This document shows, piece by piece, positions 50,419 to 61,732 of a DNA stretch of 64,000 nucleotides. The stretch comes from Gammaproteobacteria bacterium (lineage in GTDB: Bacteria; Pseudomonadota; Gammaproteobacteria; VBWC01): positions 1 to 64,000 of the forward strand of contig JAHFRU010000014.1 in the NCBI GenBank assembly GCA_023266115.1. The letters run 5' to 3'. The translations under genes and the position numbers were made by a program. The notes under the pieces are model-generated. The model saw only the letters and a list, made by a program, of their open reading frames with translations. It was not told the DNA's origin and searched no databases. Numbering within the stretch: position 1 is the first letter of the stretch; the number at the start of each line of letters is the position of its first letter.

Positions 50419-50622
50419 CGCGGATTTAATACTGAACAACCGTGTGAATACAAAACGTTTGCTGCCGAATCGCGCCATAGCGCGAGCATCGCGATCTGCC
50501 GTATTCCAATACAGGTAATATCAGGTTATACTCCCGCCCGTTTTCTGCAGGACCCGACTACCAATTCCGTCTCTTTAACGAATTTGGTTGTTTCGTTTAG
50601 CCAGGACGCTAAATCAGCACTG

Positions 50623-50642
50623 ATTGCTGTTGCTACAGCAAT
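50623..50642. repeat. Perfect 8-bp inverted repeat with 4-nt loop
   Basis: ATTGCTGT-TGCT-ACAGCAAT in the intergenic region upstream of 50755..51918; no T-tract, so not a clear terminator. Confidence 0.4.
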
Positions 50643-50754
50643 TCCAGGCTGAATCTGAAAACGCGACAAGAATCTTTCCGTTCATGGGGAGCGGGCCTTT
50701 TGTTTCTTGACGTTTTGCGTTGCGCTCGTGCGCGATGCGACTGGGCTGATTACA

Positions 50755-51918
50755 ATGAAAAGAATCAGTATCGCCGCCGCCTGCATGCTCAGCATGGGGG
50801 TGGAAGCGGCCGACCTCACGTTGAAATGGAATAATTACAGCCCGCCGTTTGGCCACAATATCGTCGCTTATTGCGGCGTCAATGGCGCGGCGGCCCGGGA
50901 AATCACCTCGGTAGCAGCAACCGAAACGGCCGCATCGTTTTTCATACCGGTCACCGCCGGCGATACCGTGCGTTGTTACGTCCGCGCGCTGCGATTAAGT
51001 GATCTGGCGCTTTCCAGTCCCAGCGTAGCGGTGGTCTATAACGCCACCATCACCGACGCGCCTGCTGCCAAACCAGCACCTGTTCCTGCGCCCGCACCTG
51101 CGCCCGTACCCGCGCCAACACCCGCGTCTGTTCCTGCACCTGCTCCCGCACCTGTTCCACCACCGGCACCGACAATTCCCATCGGCAGTAGTAATACGCC
51201 GCCTGGAATCAGCGGAATGCCGCTCGCGCGCATCCCCTATGGCGACAGCTACTATTTTCGTCCGGTGACCACCGACGCGGACGGCGACTATCTGTATTAC
51301 GACATCACCAATCGACCCGCCTGGGCGGAATTCGATAGCGTAACCGCCGAATTACGCAGCTTGCGCGGTCGCCCGGCGATTTATGACATCGGCTTTTACA
51401 GTGGCATCGTGATTACCGTCAGTGACGGCCATACCACGCGGTCGCTACCACCGTTCAGCATCGAGGTCTACAGCCCGGGTGCCGCGCCCACCGTGACGCC
51501 GCCACCGGCAACAGCGCCGGTAGTGACCGTGCCGGCACCTACACCCGAACCAGCGCCGGCGCCGGCACCTACGCCAACACCAACACCAGCGCCAGCGACT
51601 GCCACTGCGAACAGCGCGCCGACCATCACCGGCACGCCACCAGCAATAGCAATCGTTAACTCGGTCTACCTGTTTATACCGTACGCGCGCGATGACGAAT
51701 ACGACCTGCTGGACTTCAGCATCCAGAACCTGCCGCCTTGGGCCCAATTCAACAGCGCCACCGGTGAGCTGCGCGGCATGCGAATCATGACGCCGGTGGG
51801 CTGGATCAAGCGACCGAACAGTTCTGACGTCGGCGTTTACCGAAACATCATTATTTCGGTGACCGATGGCAAGAAAACGACATCCCTGCCACCGTTCACA
51901 ATAACGGTAACGTACTGA
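50755..51918 (+). CDS. Secreted protein with two Ig-like (putative Ig/He_PIG type) domains and PA-rich linkers
   Basis: Signal peptide 'MKRISIAAACMLSMGVEA'; tandem 'TPPGISGMPLARIPYGDSYYFRP...DITNRPAWAEFDSVTAELRSL' and 'SAPTITGTPPAIAIVNSVYLFIPYARD...IQNLPPWAQFNSATGELRGM'; Pro/Ala linkers. Confidence 0.82.
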   Translation: MKRISIAAACMLSMGVEAADLTLKWNNYSPPFGHNIVAYCGVNGAAAREITSVAATETAASFFIPVTAGDTVRCYVRALRLSDLALSSPSVAVVYNATITDAPAAKPAPVPAPAPAPVPAPTPASVPAPAPAPVPPPAPTIPIGSSNTPPGISGMPLARIPYGDSYYFRPVTTDADGDYLYYDITNRPAWAEFDSVTAELRSLRGRPAIYDIGFYSGIVITVSDGHTTRSLPPFSIEVYSPGAAPTVTPPPATAPVVTVPAPTPEPAPAPAPTPTPTPAPATATANSAPTITGTPPAIAIVNSVYLFIPYARDDEYDLLDFSIQNLPPWAQFNSATGELRGMRIMTPVGWIKRPNSSDVGVYRNIIISVTDGKKTTSLPPFTITVTY

Positions 51919-51979
51919 CCGTCGATCACCTGCAGGTTACCATGGCCCGTCGGCAACCAGCTCCGGCGGGGACCTGTCC

Positions 51980-52804
51980 ATGAAAAAGTCTGTTTTGATC
52001 ACGGGCTGCTCCAGCGGCATCGGCTTGTGCGTTGCCACTGGACTGGCGGCGCGCGGTTACCATGTATTCGCCACTGCCCGCAAAGCCGAAGACCTCGCAC
52101 GACTTCGGCAACTCGGGCTGGACGCGCTGGCACTCGACTTGGACGACCCGACATCGATCAACGCCGCGGTTGACCATGTATTGAACAAAACCGGCGGTAC
52201 GCTCGATGCACTGTTCAATAACGGCGCGTATGGACAACCCGGTGCGGTGGAGGACTTAAGCCGCGACGCGCTGCGCGCGCAATTCGAAACCAACCTGTTC
52301 GGCACCATCGAACTCACCAACCGCATCATTCCAGTGATGCGCAGACAAGGTCACGGCCGCATCATCCAGAACAGCTCGGTGCTTGGACTGGTAGCGCTGC
52401 GCTACCGTGGCGCCTATACGGCGACCAAGTTTGCACTCGAAGCACTGTCGGATACCTTGCGCCTCGAACTGCGGAATACCGGCATACACGTGTCGCTGAT
52501 CGAACCGGGCCCGATACTGAGCCGTTTCCGGGAAAACTCGCACGCCGCGTACCGACGGTGGATACGACCGGAGACGAGTCCGCATCGTGAACAGTATCGC
52601 GCGCTGGAACAGCGTCTCGCGACGGCGGGAGCGGCCGTCCCGTTCACGCTTCCACCCGAGGCGGTGCTGAAAAAGGTGGTTCACGCGCTGGAAAGCCCGC
52701 GCCCACACGTGCGTTATTACGTGACCGTTCCGACCTGGCTGCTGGCCGTGTTGCGACGGATATTGCCGTACCGCGTGATGGACCGGGTACTGCGAAAGAT
52801 ATAA
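51980..52804 (+). CDS. Short-chain dehydrogenase/reductase (SDR)
   Basis: 'VLITGCSSGIGLCVATGLAARGYHVFATAR', 'LDALFNNGAYGQPG', 'YTATKFALEALSDTLRLEL'. Confidence 0.94.
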   Translation: MKKSVLITGCSSGIGLCVATGLAARGYHVFATARKAEDLARLRQLGLDALALDLDDPTSINAAVDHVLNKTGGTLDALFNNGAYGQPGAVEDLSRDALRAQFETNLFGTIELTNRIIPVMRRQGHGRIIQNSSVLGLVALRYRGAYTATKFALEALSDTLRLELRNTGIHVSLIEPGPILSRFRENSHAAYRRWIRPETSPHREQYRALEQRLATAGAAVPFTLPPEAVLKKVVHALESPRPHVRYYVTVPTWLLAVLRRILPYRVMDRVLRKI

Positions 52805-52871
52805 CCCTCTGCAACGGCGCACCGGCGACCGCAGCCAACCGACCCGTCGATGTAGTCACACCGGCGGTTTC

Positions 52872-55736
52872 ATGGTAAAAACATTCAGTTATTCAGACGT
52901 CCGGGTGATCCAGACCCGTCCTTTTGCAGGCACGGCCAGACAAGACAGGAAGATACGCTTGGACAGTTTCAAGACGACTGCAACGCTCACCGCCGCAGGC
53001 AAAACATACCATTACCGCTCACTGCGGGTACTGGAAGAACAGGGCATCGCCGAACTGGCGCGTCTGCCGTACTCGATACGTATTCTGCTTGAAAATCTGC
53101 TGCGCCATGAAGACGGCGAGACGGTCACTGCCGACGATATCCGCGCGCTCGCGAACTGGGGCAAGGACGGCAATTCGGACAGCGAGATATTTTTCATGCC
53201 GTCGCGGGTGCTGTTGCAAGACTTCACCGGCGTACCGGCGGTTGCCGATCTGGCGGCGATGCGCTCGGCGCTGAAGCGCCTGGGCGGCGACCCGAAACGC
53301 ATCAACCCGTATACCCCGGCCGATCTGGTCATCGACCACTCGGTGCAGGTGGACAGTTACGGCAACGCCCTGGCATTCGACGCGAACGCCGCACTGGAGA
53401 TGGAACGCAACCGCGAGCGTTATCAGTTTCTGCGCTGGGGCCAGAACGCGCTGAACAACTTCCGTGTCGTACCGCCGGACAGTGGCATCGTCCATCAGGT
53501 CAATCTTGAACATCTGGCCAGCGTAGTGATGACCGCGGAGCGCGACGGCGCAACCTGGGCCTATCCGGATTCGCTGATCGGCACGGATTCGCACAGCACC
53601 ATGATCAACGGCCTCGGCGTGCTCGGCTGGGGCGTCGGTGGTATCGAGGCGGAAGCGGCGCTGCTGGGCCAGCCATCGTCGCTGCTGACGCCGAAAGTTG
53701 TCGGCTTCAAACTCAGCGGCGCGCTGCCGACCGGATGCACCGCCACGGATCTGGTGCTGTCGATCACCGAACGCCTGCGCAAGCATGGCGTGGTCGGCAA
53801 GTTCGTGGAGTTTTTCGGCCCCAGCCTCGATACGCTGTCGCTCGCCGATCGCGCAACGATCGCCAACATGGCGCCCGAGTATGGCGCAACGATGGGGCTC
53901 TTCCCGGTCGATGACCGGACCATCGATTACCTGCACCTGACCGGACGCGACGCGTACATCCCGCTGGTTGAGCAGTATTACAAGACACAAGGCCTGTGGT
54001 ACACGGCCAGCCAGCCGGAACCGGTCTTTTCCGAGACCGTTGCCTTCGACATGAGCAAGGTGGTGCCGAGCATGGCCGGGCCCAGCCGGCCGCAGGACCG
54101 GGTCCCGTTGCAGTCGGTACGCACCTCATTCCGTAAAATGCTCGCCGATCAGCTCAAGGACAAAAACACCGGTGTGGACCCTGCCGCGATACAGAGCTGG
54201 CTGGGCGAAGGCGGCAGCCCCGCGCTGAACGCGCCGGAACTGGCCACCAGTCATCCGGACGCGGCGCTGAAAGAGCTCGGTAAAACCGTGCCGGTGCGCC
54301 AACCCGATGGCGTGGCCTACAATCTGTGTCACGGCTCCGTCGTCATCGCGGCGATTACCAGTTGCACCAATACGTCGAACCCGGCGGTGATGATCGCCGC
54401 CGGACTGCTGGCACGCAACGCAGTGAGACGCGGCTTGCAGGTCAAGCCATGGGTCAAGACCAGCCTGGCACCCGGCTCACTGGTCGTTACCGACTACCTG
54501 GTATCGTCCGGCCTGATGCCGTATCTGGAGGCGCTGCGCTTCCATCTGGTCGGTTATGGCTGTACCACCTGCATCGGCAACAGCGGCCCGCTGCCGCCAC
54601 ATATCCGCGCCGCGATTGAAAGCGGCGGCCTCGCGGTCGCGGCGGTGCTGTCCGGCAACCGAAATTTCGAGGGTCGGGTCAACGCGCGGGTGCGCGCCAA
54701 CTACCTGGGCTCGCCGCCGCTGGTTGTCGCCTACGCGCTGGCCGGCAATATCAACATTGATCTGACCAGGGACCCGCTCGGCGCGGATTCGGCGGGGCAA
54801 TTTGTTTACCTGAAGGACATCTGGCCGTCGCGGGAGGAAATCAACAGCGTCGTCGAGCACTCCGTGCTGCCAGCGCAGTTTGAACGCAGTTACCGGGATA
54901 TATTCAAGGGCGACAAAAAGTGGAACAGCCTGCCGGTCCCCACCGGCGAGCTGTATGAATGGGACGAGAAATCGACCTATATCAAGGAGCCGCCGTTTTT
55001 CGCGAATCTCACCGCCAAACCGGCACCACTGGTGGACATCAGCCATGCGCGGGTCCTCGCGCTGCTCGGCGATTCGGTTACGACGGACCATATATCGCCC
55101 GCCGGCTCGATCGGCAAGGACTCCCCGGCCGGCCGGTACCTGCTCGGTCTCGGTATCGAACAGAAGGACTTCAATTCCTACGGCGCGCGGCGCGGCAATC
55201 ATGAAGTGATGGTGCGCGGCACGTTCGCCAACGTGCGGTTGCGTAACCAGCTGGTGCCGGGCGTCGAGGGCGGCATGACGATCCATCTGCCGGACAAGAC
55301 GCCGATGCCGATCTACGACGCCGCGATGAAATACCGGCAGGAGAAAGTAGCGCTGGTCGTGCTCGCCGGCAAGGAATACGGCACCGGCTCGTCGCGCGAC
55401 TGGGCCGCCAAAGGGCCCAAGTTGCTCGGCATACGTGCGGCGATCGCCGAAAGCTACGAGCGCATACACCGCTCCAATCTGATCGGCATGGGCATCCTGC
55501 CATTGCAATACCGGGACGGGGAAAACGCCGCGTCACTCGGCCTGACCGGGCACGAGACGTTCGATATCGCCGGCCTCGCCGCATTGGCGCCGGGACAGAT
55601 GATCACCGTGACCGCGAAAAGCGGCAACGGCGAGCAAAAGGTGTTCAAGGTCACCACACGCATCGACACACCGAACGAGCTGGAATATTTCCGTAACGAC
55701 GGCATCCTGTCGTTCGTCTTGCGGCAAACGCTGTAG
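52872..55736 (+). CDS. acnA: Aconitate hydratase A
   Basis: 'SLIGTDSHSTMINGLGVLGWGVGGIEAEAALLGQPS', 'AAITSCTNTSNPAVMIAAGLLARNA', 'GYGCTTCIGNSGPLP', 'GKEYGTGSSRDWAAKG'. The true start may be an alternative codon near 52959. Confidence 0.97.
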   Translation: MVKTFSYSDVRVIQTRPFAGTARQDRKIRLDSFKTTATLTAAGKTYHYRSLRVLEEQGIAELARLPYSIRILLENLLRHEDGETVTADDIRALANWGKDGNSDSEIFFMPSRVLLQDFTGVPAVADLAAMRSALKRLGGDPKRINPYTPADLVIDHSVQVDSYGNALAFDANAALEMERNRERYQFLRWGQNALNNFRVVPPDSGIVHQVNLEHLASVVMTAERDGATWAYPDSLIGTDSHSTMINGLGVLGWGVGGIEAEAALLGQPSSLLTPKVVGFKLSGALPTGCTATDLVLSITERLRKHGVVGKFVEFFGPSLDTLSLADRATIANMAPEYGATMGLFPVDDRTIDYLHLTGRDAYIPLVEQYYKTQGLWYTASQPEPVFSETVAFDMSKVVPSMAGPSRPQDRVPLQSVRTSFRKMLADQLKDKNTGVDPAAIQSWLGEGGSPALNAPELATSHPDAALKELGKTVPVRQPDGVAYNLCHGSVVIAAITSCTNTSNPAVMIAAGLLARNAVRRGLQVKPWVKTSLAPGSLVVTDYLVSSGLMPYLEALRFHLVGYGCTTCIGNSGPLPPHIRAAIESGGLAVAAVLSGNRNFEGRVNARVRANYLGSPPLVVAYALAGNINIDLTRDPLGADSAGQFVYLKDIWPSREEINSVVEHSVLPAQFERSYRDIFKGDKKWNSLPVPTGELYEWDEKSTYIKEPPFFANLTAKPAPLVDISHARVLALLGDSVTTDHISPAGSIGKDSPAGRYLLGLGIEQKDFNSYGARRGNHEVMVRGTFANVRLRNQLVPGVEGGMTIHLPDKTPMPIYDAAMKYRQEKVALVVLAGKEYGTGSSRDWAAKGPKLLGIRAAIAESYERIHRSNLIGMGILPLQYRDGENAASLGLTGHETFDIAGLAALAPGQMITVTAKSGNGEQKVFKVTTRIDTPNELEYFRNDGILSFVLRQTL

Positions 55737-55946
55737 GCCGATGCGGTTTCAGCGGCGCGGCCTGCTGCTGGCCATCTGGTTTCCGGCGGCATCGGCGTTG
55801 ACAAGACGGATAGCGACGATACTCCGGGCCCGGAGCTGTCGTTTCAGCGTAAAGAAATCCGTCAGTTTCCGGCACCGCCGGTGCAAATCGCCGGGGGCCA
55901 TGCTAGCATCCCGGCATATCCATACGAATTCGCAGGGGGGATTACG

Positions 55947-56240
55947 ATGGAGCATGACCAGCGCCAACACACGCGTGTCGACCTGTCGCTCGAAACCATC
56001 TATTACGCCGAAGACGTCATCGGCGACGAGAGGGATCGCATGCACTACTTCGGCACCATCACCAATATGAGCAAGGGTGGCGTCGGCATGGTGGTCGGCT
56101 CCCCGCATGAAGTCAACGAGGAGCTATGGCTGGAAGGGATAGGACAATCCCCCATGCCACTCGCCGGCCTGGTACGCTGGATACGCAGTTACCAAGGCAA
56201 ATACGAGATGGGGCTGCAGTTCAGATCCGCTGACGCCTGA
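55947..56240 (+). CDS. PilZ-domain protein
   Basis: 'MEHDQRQHTRVDLSLETIYYAED...GTITNMSKGGVGMVVGSPHEVNEELWLEGIG...LVRWIRSYQGKYEMGLQF'. Confidence 0.83.
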   Translation: MEHDQRQHTRVDLSLETIYYAEDVIGDERDRMHYFGTITNMSKGGVGMVVGSPHEVNEELWLEGIGQSPMPLAGLVRWIRSYQGKYEMGLQFRSADA

Positions 56241-56283
56241 CGGCCCGATCGCCCGCGCGACACCCTGTCAGACAAATCGCGTC

Positions 56284-58884
56284 TCAGGCCGCGGACGCCG
56301 CGCGGCGCGCACTTTTGGCAAACAGCAGACCTTCCCCGCTCAGCTCTACCTCTATCGTATCGCCCGGAGCGAATTCACCCGCCAGGATGCGTTCGGCCAG
56401 CGGATTCTCCAGCAGCTGCTGGATGGCACGCTGCAGCGGTCGCGCGCCGTAGACCGGATCAAATCCCGCCTCGCCTATCCTGTCGAGCGCCGCGTCGCTG
56501 ATTCGGATGTCCATGTCACGGTCGCGCAGGCGCTGGCGCAACCCGCTGATCTGGATGGTGGCGATCGAACGGATATGTTCACGACCCAGCGGATGGAACA
56601 CCACCACGTCATCGATACGGTTGATAAACTCGGGCCGAAAGTTCTGCGCAACAATCTCCGTCACAGCCGCCTTCATCGCCTGATAGTTCTCTTCTCCGGC
56701 CATTTCCTGAATGATGTGCGAACCCAGATTCGACGTCATTACGATCACCGTGTTGCGGAAATCCACGACCCGGCCGTGACCGTCGGTCAGGCGTCCGTCA
56801 TCGAGCACCTGCAACAGGATATTGAATACCTCCGGATGCGCCTTCTCGACCTCGTCCAGTAAAATTACCGAATACGGTTTGCGACGCACCACCTCGGTCA
56901 GATAACCGCCCTCCTCGTAACCGACGTAGCCGGGCGGCGCGCCGATCAGCCGCGACACCGAGTGTTTTTCCATGAACTCCGACATATCGATACGCACCAT
57001 GGCGTCGCGCGTATCGAACAAAAATTGCGCGAGCGCTTTGCAGAGCTCGGTCTTGCCGACGCCGGTCGGCCCGAGAAACAGGAATGACCCGTTCGGCCGG
57101 TTCGGATTCGACAGCCCGGCACGCGAACGGCGGATCGCGTTCGCCACGACGCGCACAGCCTCTTCCTGCCCGACGATCTGTTGATGCAGCAATTCTTCCA
57201 TGCGCAACAGCTTGTCGCGCTCGCCCTCGAGCATCTTGGTCACCGGTATGCCGGTCCAGCTCGACACGATCTCGGCGATCTCCTCCTCGGTCACGCGATT
57301 GCGCAGCAGCTTCATCGTCTTGACATCGGCGCGCGACGCACCCTCAAGTTGTTTTTCAAGCTCGGGAATTCGACCGTACTGCAGTTCCGACATGCGCGCG
57401 AGATCACTGGCGCGACGCGCGGTTTCGAGCTCGATGCGGGCCCGGTCCAGATCCTCCTTGATCTGCTGCGCGCCCTGGACAATCGCCTTCTCCGTCTTCC
57501 AGATTTCCTCAAGATCGGAAAACTCGCGTTGCAGGGTGGCAATCTCGTTTTCGAGGTTCTGCAGCCGCTTCTTCGACGACTCGTCCGTTTCCTTGGTGAG
57601 CGCCTCGCGTTCGATCTTGAGCTGTATCAAGCGGCGCTCGAGACGATCCATAGCCTCCGGTTTGGAATCGATCTCGATACGGATACGACTCGCCGCCTCG
57701 TCGACCAGATCGATCGCCTTGTCCGGCAGATTCCGGTCAGTGATATAGCGGTGCGACAGGACAGCGGCGGAAACCAGCGCCGGATCGGTAATCTCGACGC
57801 CGTGATGGACCTCGTATTTGTCTTTCAGGCCGCGCAGGATCGCGATCGTGTCCTCGACAGACGGCTCATCGACGAGCACCTTCTGAAAACGCCGCTCCAG
57901 CGCCGCGTCTTTTTCGATGTACTTGCGATACTCATCCAGCGTCGTCGCGCCTACGCAGTGCAACTCGCCACGCGCCAGCGCCGGCTTGAGCATGTTGCCG
58001 GCATCCATCGCGCCTTCGGCCTTGCCGGCACCGACCATCGTGTGCAGCTCATCAATAAACAGGATCACCCCGCCTTCCTGTTTCTTCAGATCGGTCAGCA
58101 CCGCCTTCAGCCGTTCCTCGAATTCACCGCGGTACTTGGCGCCGGCGATCAACGCACCGAGGTCCAGCGACAGCAGACGTTTGCCTTTGAGGCCTTCCGG
58201 CACTTCGCCGTTAACGATGCGTTGCGCGAGCCCCTCGACGATGGCGGTCTTGCCGACCCCGGGCTCGCCAATCAGCACCGGATTGTTCTTGGTACGGCGC
58301 TGCAAGACCTGGATGGTGCGGCGGATCTCGTCATCGCGGCCGACTACCGGATCGAGCTTGCTCTGCTCGGCACGCTCGGTCATATCGATCGTGTATTTTT
58401 CCAGCGCCTGGCGCTGCTCCTCGGCGTTCGGGTCATCGACGCGCTCGCCGCCGCGCAGTTTGTTGACGGCCTCTTCAACGGCACCCCTGGACGCGCCCGC
58501 CGCGCGCAGCAATTTGCCGACGACACCCTGATCGTCGAGCGCCGCCATCACAAATAATTCGCTGGAGATGTACACGTCCTTGCGATCCTGTGCCAGCTTG
58601 TCAGTGACGTTAAGCACGCGGCCAAGGTCATTGGAAATATGGACATCGCCGCTGGCGCCCTTGACCTGAGGCAGACGATCGAGCGCCTCGCCGAGCTGGG
58701 AACGCAGTTTATTGACATTGACCGCGGACTGACCCAGCAGGTGCCGGACCGTCCCACCCTCCTGATCGAGCAGCGCAATCATCAGGTGCAATGGCTCAAT
58801 GAACTGGTGATCGCGTCCGACGGCGAGGCTCTGGGCATCGGCCAGCGCAAACTGGAATTTACTGGTCAGTTTATCCATTCTCAT
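56284..58884 (-). CDS. clpB: Disaggregase ClpB
   Basis: '[25 protein letters not shown]', '[25 protein letters not shown]', middle coiled-coil domain, '[26 protein letters not shown]'. Confidence 0.98.
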   Translation of the reverse strand: MRMDKLTSKFQFALADAQSLAVGRDHQFIEPLHLMIALLDQEGGTVRHLLGQSAVNVNKLRSQLGEALDRLPQVKGASGDVHISNDLGRVLNVTDKLAQDRKDVYISSELFVMAALDDQGVVGKLLRAAGASRGAVEEAVNKLRGGERVDDPNAEEQRQALEKYTIDMTERAEQSKLDPVVGRDDEIRRTIQVLQRRTKNNPVLIGEPGVGKTAIVEGLAQRIVNGEVPEGLKGKRLLSLDLGALIAGAKYRGEFEERLKAVLTDLKKQEGGVILFIDELHTMVGAGKAEGAMDAGNMLKPALARGELHCVGATTLDEYRKYIEKDAALERRFQKVLVDEPSVEDTIAILRGLKDKYEVHHGVEITDPALVSAAVLSHRYITDRNLPDKAIDLVDEAASRIRIEIDSKPEAMDRLERRLIQLKIEREALTKETDESSKKRLQNLENEIATLQREFSDLEEIWKTEKAIVQGAQQIKEDLDRARIELETARRASDLARMSELQYGRIPELEKQLEGASRADVKTMKLLRNRVTEEEIAEIVSSWTGIPVTKMLEGERDKLLRMEELLHQQIVGQEEAVRVVANAIRRSRAGLSNPNRPNGSFLFLGPTGVGKTELCKALAQFLFDTRDAMVRIDMSEFMEKHSVSRLIGAPPGYVGYEEGGYLTEVVRRKPYSVILLDEVEKAHPEVFNILLQVLDDGRLTDGHGRVVDFRNTVIVMTSNLGSHIIQEMAGEENYQAMKAAVTEIVAQNFRPEFINRIDDVVVFHPLGREHIRSIATIQISGLRQRLRDRDMDIRISDAALDRIGEAGFDPVYGARPLQRAIQQLLENPLAERILAGEFAPGDTIEVELSGEGLLFAKSARRAASAA

Positions 58885-58924
58885 TGGTATCTACCCGAAT
58901 AGGCTGCTGTTTACCATTACCACT

Positions 58925-58951
58925 ATGGCGCCTGCACCGGGCAAATTCAAG
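58925..58951 (-). promoter_or_regulatory. Sigma32 (RpoH)-like heat-shock promoter upstream of clpB
   Basis: Minus strand GCTTGAATTTGCCCGGTGCAGGCGCCATAGT: CTTGAA, 15-nt spacer, CGCCAT (sigma32 consensus CTTGAA-N13-17-CCCCAT); about 40 nt upstream of the clpB start. Confidence 0.6.
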
Positions 58952-59084
58952 CAAGCCGCCGGCCCTGCATGAATCCGCTAACGGCGCACGACAAAGACAG
59001 TGAACGCCGCATTGATATATGATCTGCGCAGTCAGGCATTTCACACACGGCCACAGGCCGGACAACACGCTACGCATTCATTTT

Positions 59085-59927
59085 ATGACCTTACCTGATC
59101 CACCGGCGGACATCCTGCACGCCGTGCAACACGCGCTGGCCGAGGACATCGGCAGCGGCGATATCACGGCCGCGCTGATTCCGGAGACGGCGACCGCCCG
59201 TGCCGTCGTTATCGCGCGCGAGGCGGCGGTGTTGTGCGGGACGGCCTGGTTTAATGCGGCGTTTAACCAGCTCGACAGCCGCATCGCGATCGACTGGCAT
59301 CATCTAGATGGTGACGATATCGCCGCGAACGCGCGGCTCTGTGTCCTGCGCGGACCGGCACGACCGATGTTGACCGGCGAGCGCACCGCCCTGAACTTTC
59401 TGCAGACGCTGTCGGGCACCGCGACACTGGCACGGCGCTACGTGCAGACCGTGGCCGGCACGGGGGCCCGGGTACTCGATACCCGCAAGACCATCCCCGG
59501 CCTGCGCAGCGCCCAGAAATACGCGACCGCGGTCGGCGGCTGCATGAACCATCGTCATGGCCTGCATGACAGCATCCTGATCAAGGAAAACCATATCGCG
59601 GCGAGTGGCTCGATACGCGAGGCGATCGCGTGTGCCAGGCAGCACGCGCCCCACCTGCCGGTGGAAGTCGAGGTCGAGAATCTCGACGAACTCCATCAGG
59701 CGTTGGCGGAGGGTGCGGAGATTGTGCTGCTCGACAACTTCGCCATCGACGCGCTGCGCGAGGCGGTGGACATTAATCGCGGGCGGGCAAAGCTCGAGGC
59801 ATCGGGGGGTATATCTCTGGATAACATCCTGGCGGTCGCCGGCACCGGCGTCGATTTTATTTCGGTGGGCGCGCTGACCAAGAACGTGCGCGCGATCGAC
59901 CTGTCGATGCGCTTCGAGATCCGCTAA
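59085..59927 (+). CDS. nadC: Nicotinate-nucleotide pyrophosphorylase (quinolinate PRTase)
   Basis: 'LAEDIGSGDITAALIPE', 'TALNFLQTLSGTATLARRYV', 'DTRKTIPGLRSAQKYATAVGGCMNHRHGLHDSILIKENHI'. Confidence 0.96.
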   Translation: MTLPDPPADILHAVQHALAEDIGSGDITAALIPETATARAVVIAREAAVLCGTAWFNAAFNQLDSRIAIDWHHLDGDDIAANARLCVLRGPARPMLTGERTALNFLQTLSGTATLARRYVQTVAGTGARVLDTRKTIPGLRSAQKYATAVGGCMNHRHGLHDSILIKENHIAASGSIREAIACARQHAPHLPVEVEVENLDELHQALAEGAEIVLLDNFAIDALREAVDINRGRAKLEASGGISLDNILAVAGTGVDFISVGALTKNVRAIDLSMRFEIR

Positions 59928-60013
59928 TCGCCGATCCGTTGCTCTATAATAGCGCGACACCGGGCCGCCTGGCGGCCGGGATGACCGATCCATAACCGAC
60001 AACGTCTGACTAT

Positions 60014-61732
60014 ATGCGCGCCACACAGTTCTTGTTATCCACCTCGAAGGAAACGCCCGCCGATGCCGAAGTCATCAGCCATCAACTGATGCTGCGTTCC
60101 GGCATGATCCGTCAGCTGGCCTCCGGACTCTACTCGTGGCTGCCGCTGGGATTGCGCGTGCTGCGCAAGGTCGAGCACATCGTCCGCGATGAAATGAACC
60201 GCGCCGGCGCCCAGGAATTGTTGATGCCGGCCGTGCAACCGGCGGAGCTGTGGCAGGAATCCGGCCGCTGGGACCAGTATGGCCCCGAACTGCTGCGCCT
60301 GACCGACCGTCATCAGCGCTCATTCTGTTTCGGGCCCACCCATGAGGAAGTGATTACCGACATCGCGCGGCGCGAACTCCGCAGTTACCGCCAGCTGCCG
60401 GCCAACTTCTACCAGATTCAGACCAAGTTCCGTGACGAGATCCGGCCGCGCTTCGGCGTGATGCGGGCGCGCGAGTTCATCATGAAGGACGCCTACTCGT
60501 TCCATGTCGACGACGCGTCGCTGCGCGAGACCTACCAGATCATGTACGACACGTATTCGCGCGTGTTCACGCGCACCGGCCTGGAATTCCGCGCGGTAGC
60601 GGCAGACTCCGGCGCGATCGGCGGAAACTTCTCGCATGAGTTTCATGTGCTCGCCGCGTCCGGCGAGGATGCGATCGCTTTTTCGTCCGATGGGGAGTAT
60701 GCCGCGAACGTCGAGATGGTCGCGACGCTGCCGTCCGCAGCCCCGCGTTCCGCACCGACAACCACGATAGTGCCCGTGGCCACGCCGGGCAAGCACAGTA
60801 TCGATGATGTTGCCGGATTCCTGACGACGACACCGCAACAGTGCGTCAAGACCATCATCGTCCGTGGCGCCGAAAGTGAAATCGTGGCACTGGTGCTGCG
60901 CGGCGACCACGCGCTGAACGCGGTCAAGGCCGAAAAGCTGCCGCAGGTCGCTACGCCGCTGCGCTTCGCGACGGCCGAACAGATCAAGTCCGCCATCGGC
61001 TGCGGACCCGGCTCGCTCGGCCCGGTCGGTTTGAACATCCCGGTCATTGTCGATCATGCCGCCGCCGCGCTCGCGGATTTCGTCTGCGGCGCCAACAGCG
61101 AGGGCAAGCACCTGGTTGGTGTCAACTGGGACCGCGATCTGCCGGAGCCTGACGCTGCCGACTTGCGCAACGTCGTCGACGGCGATCCGGCACCGGTCGG
61201 CAACGGGCGGCTTGCCATCAAGCGCGGTATCGAGGTCGGGCATATCTTTCAGTTGGGCACCAAGTACAGTGCGGCGATGAACGCGACCTGCCTCGACGAC
61301 CAGGGCCGCAGCATTACCATGACGATGGGCTGCTACGGCATCGGCGTATCGCGCATCGTTGCGGCCGCCGTCGAACAGAACCATGATGAGCGCGGCATTA
61401 TCTGGCCGGACGCGATCGCGCCATTCCAGGTGGCGTTACTGCCGATGAACATGCACAAGTCGCAGCGTCTGCGCGACGCCGCCGAGCGCCTCTACGATGA
61501 GCTCAAGGCGGCAAATATCGACGTACTGTTCGACGACCGCAAGGAGCGCGCCGGCGTGATGTTCGCCGACATCGACTTGATCGGGATTCCTCACCGGCTG
61601 GTGCTGGGCGAGCGCGGCCTGGACGCGAACATCATAGAATACAAGGGACGCCGCGACGCGGACAGCCGGAATGTCCCGCTGGATAGCGCGGTCGCGTTTC
61701 TCAAGTCGAGGTTCGCGCCGGCCGACAAGTGA
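60014..61732 (+). CDS. proS: Prolyl-tRNA synthetase
   Basis: '[86 protein letters not shown]'; class II aaRS motifs and YbaK-type editing insertion. Confidence 0.97.
   Translation: MRATQFLLSTSKETPADAEVISHQLMLRSGMIRQLASGLYSWLPLGLRVLRKVEHIVRDEMNRAGAQELLMPAVQPAELWQESGRWDQYGPELLRLTDRHQRSFCFGPTHEEVITDIARRELRSYRQLPANFYQIQTKFRDEIRPRFGVMRAREFIMKDAYSFHVDDASLRETYQIMYDTYSRVFTRTGLEFRAVAADSGAIGGNFSHEFHVLAASGEDAIAFSSDGEYAANVEMVATLPSAAPRSAPTTTIVPVATPGKHSIDDVAGFLTTTPQQCVKTIIVRGAESEIVALVLRGDHALNAVKAEKLPQVATPLRFATAEQIKSAIGCGPGSLGPVGLNIPVIVDHAAAALADFVCGANSEGKHLVGVNWDRDLPEPDAADLRNVVDGDPAPVGNGRLAIKRGIEVGHIFQLGTKYSAAMNATCLDDQGRSITMTMGCYGIGVSRIVAAAVEQNHDERGIIWPDAIAPFQVALLPMNMHKSQRLRDAAERLYDELKAANIDVLFDDRKERAGVMFADIDLIGIPHRLVLGERGLDANIIEYKGRRDADSRNVPLDSAVAFLKSRFAPADK

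Noticed and set aside
51060-51180. CCnGCn repeat array resembling a tandem repeat or CRISPR-like pattern
   Set aside because: It is an in-frame Pro/Ala coding linker, with no spacer structure.
57181-58557. 458-aa plus-strand ORF opposite clpB
   Set aside because: Antisense shadow of the ClpB gene; no independent evidence.
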